From the NCBI GenBank assembly GCA_945788685.1, contig CALZMZ010000018.1:1-39265 (forward strand): a DNA stretch of 39,265 nt. Direction: 5' to 3'. Both the position numbers and the translations under genes were made by a program. Below, piece after piece: positions 37,719 through 39,265 of the stretch; position 1 is the first letter of the stretch; every line of letters starts with the position of its first letter. Below the pieces are notes generated by a model. The model saw only the letters and a list, made by a program, of their open reading frames with translations. It ran no database searches and was not told where the DNA came from. Origin of the DNA: Thermodesulfovibrionia bacterium (GTDB taxonomy: Bacteria > Nitrospirota > Thermodesulfovibrionia > UBA6902).

Positions 37719-38180
37719 CTTTATATACGGCTGATTTACTAATTTAAATAAGAGTAAAGCTATTATGCTTTTGTTACAATTGTTTTCTTTAATATTTTAT
37801 AGCAGTTATGACGAATATCACACTGGTTTTAAGGCCTGAACCGGAGATTTATTCCTGAATAACAAGCCACGAGATTTATACATATGATTATATAAATCCA
37901 CCATCATTTCGGATACATAGTGTACTTTTAAAAAAAAAGGCCAAGATGCCTGTACGAAAATTATACCATATAAAATGTATTTTGACCTCAGAAAAAAGAG
38001 ATTTTTGATTAGTGGTTTTTTGACCGTGATCTCCTCATGGGTGCCATAAGAACAGGGGCAGGTAAGGTTTTGTTGCCATCAGCAACGGAGGTGATTATGG
38101 TGGAAGCTGTTTTTCCATAATATTGCCTTAGTCCGTCGTTCGTTGCACGTTGTCCGGAATCTGTAATTCGTCAACTATTG

Positions 38181-38188
38181 TGTATAAT
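38181..38188 (+). promoter_or_regulatory. possible extended -10 promoter upstream of 38222 CDS
   Basis: TGTATAAT about 34 nt upstream of the ATG; no clear -35. Confidence 0.35.
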
Positions 38189-38221
38189 GTTATTAGGAGC
38201 ATGTGAGCATATAATATTGAT

Positions 38222-38923
38222 ATGAAAAATAACGTTAGCGAGAATGTATCATCACCGGACAGAAAATCCCGGATCGGGTGTCTGCAGATATTGGGAATTA
38301 CATTCATCGTATTAATCATTGTGGGTGTAATCATTGCCGGGTGGGTCAAATATAATGTGTATGCATCCCTCTTCACCCCGACAAAGCTCAGTACAAATGA
38401 ACAGAAAGCCCTTGACAGCAAACTGGTCGTTCTTCAACACTTTTCCGGAGGCGCAGGCGCAGATTATCTTCCATCCGGAAAAGACCGGGCAGTACCGCTT
38501 GAGCCGGAAGCATATTCAGAAGCAGGAGCGAGACGTGAAATAAGTCTCACTGAAAAGGAGCTTAACTCCCTGATCGCCAATGATCCTGAGGTTGCCAGCA
38601 GGGTAGCCATCGATCTTTCTGAAAATCTCGTAAGCCTGAAACTTGTCGTACCTGTTGATGATGATATCATTGTTTTTGGCGGCAAAACCATGCGTCTCAA
38701 TATGGGCCTTATACTTAATTATGAAAACGATAAACTGATTGTTGCTCTGAGAGGCATTTCACTTGGTGGTATTCCCATCCCCAATGCGTGGCTGGGTTAT
38801 ATAAAGAACAAAAACCTGGTTGATGAGTTCGGCGGTGAAGGCGGATTCTGGGACCTCTTTTCTGAAGGGGTAAAGGACCTTAAAGTCAGAGAAGGTCATC
38901 TGCTCATCAACCTGAAAGAATAG
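38222..38923 (+). CDS. single-TM membrane-anchored protein of unknown function
   Basis: 233 aa; TM CLQILGITFIVLIIVGVIIAGWVKY; extracytoplasmic domain with ISLTEKELNSLIANDPEVASRVAIDLSENLVSLKLVVPVDDD. Confidence 0.75.
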   Translation: MKNNVSENVSSPDRKSRIGCLQILGITFIVLIIVGVIIAGWVKYNVYASLFTPTKLSTNEQKALDSKLVVLQHFSGGAGADYLPSGKDRAVPLEPEAYSEAGARREISLTEKELNSLIANDPEVASRVAIDLSENLVSLKLVVPVDDDIIVFGGKTMRLNMGLILNYENDKLIVALRGISLGGIPIPNAWLGYIKNKNLVDEFGGEGGFWDLFSEGVKDLKVREGHLLINLKE

Positions 38924-39170
38924 TCCACCACAATCTGCACGTATTCATTGTCTGGGGGAACAGCCGTTTACCCATTTACTGAAACCAGATCAAATTTCAC
39001 CATTACTTCATAAATAAACGATATCAACATGCTGCTATTCTATTATGCAGGAATGCCATTTATGCTCACATCAAAGGGATTTTGTGTAGATTTATATATT
39101 GGATTTACAGTAATATATGACTTGAGCTAAATTTTACCGTCTTTTATTTTCCTGAAAACAAGTAATTATT

Positions 39171-39265
39171 ATGCATCCCGAACAGAAAAGTGAATTCCTT
39201 GGCACAGCATTCAGGGCTGCCATGCTTGCCGGTGAACTGATTCTTGAAAACCTCGGCAAATTGTC
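39171..39265 (+). CDS. inositol monophosphatase family protein, N-terminus only (truncated by window edge)
   Basis: MHPEQKSEFLGTAFRAAMLAGELILENLGKL resembles the N-terminal helix of the family. Confidence 0.55.
   Translation, partial: MHPEQKSEFLGTAFRAAMLAGELILENLGKL

Noticed and set aside
37840-38120. Riboswitch in the long intergenic region
   Set aside because: Compared by memory with c-di-GMP, SAM, TPP, cobalamin and fluoride consensus motifs; none matched convincingly
1-39265. CRISPR arrays, transposases, integrases, rRNA or tRNA genes
   Set aside because: No spaced direct-repeat array, mobile-element protein or tRNA/rRNA signature was recognised by eye

Overview
The window appears to be ~39 kb of chromosome from a Gram-negative bacterium, possibly Desulfobacterota- or Nitrospirota-like (weak inference from gene content). 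It has three parts. (1) A tightly packed minus-strand operon (14036 to <1) encodes a TolQ/ExbB protein, two TolR/ExbD proteins, a small secreted protein, an FHA + TM + AgmX/PglI-tail protein, an outer-membrane beta-barrel, two TPR proteins, and lipoprotein/VWA/TSP3-repeat surface proteins. Overall it resembles the Myxococcus Agl/Glt/Nfs energised trans-envelope machines. (2) The middle is housekeeping: nnr, pgeF, CBS protein, tsaE, nadK, type-4 UDG, HIT, rpoD, a MopE-like repeat protein, LysM, argJ, argC, rpsI, rplM. A 61-codon gene missing from the ORF track sits next to rplM. It is a dual-CXXC zinc-ribbon with one in-frame TGA followed by a SECIS-like hairpin, so it is a candidate selenoprotein. 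(3) The right part holds a kinase / degenerate kinase / HD-GYP response-regulator cluster, then a second three-gene minus-strand operon. The middle gene of that operon is TonB-like, and its C-terminus looks like a diverged AgmX/PglI tail with no motor genes nearby. The best leads are the two-locus Glt-like machine (including a TolR subunit with Asn where the proton-binding Asp is expected) and the hidden selenoprotein. All family calls are by eye; no searches were run.
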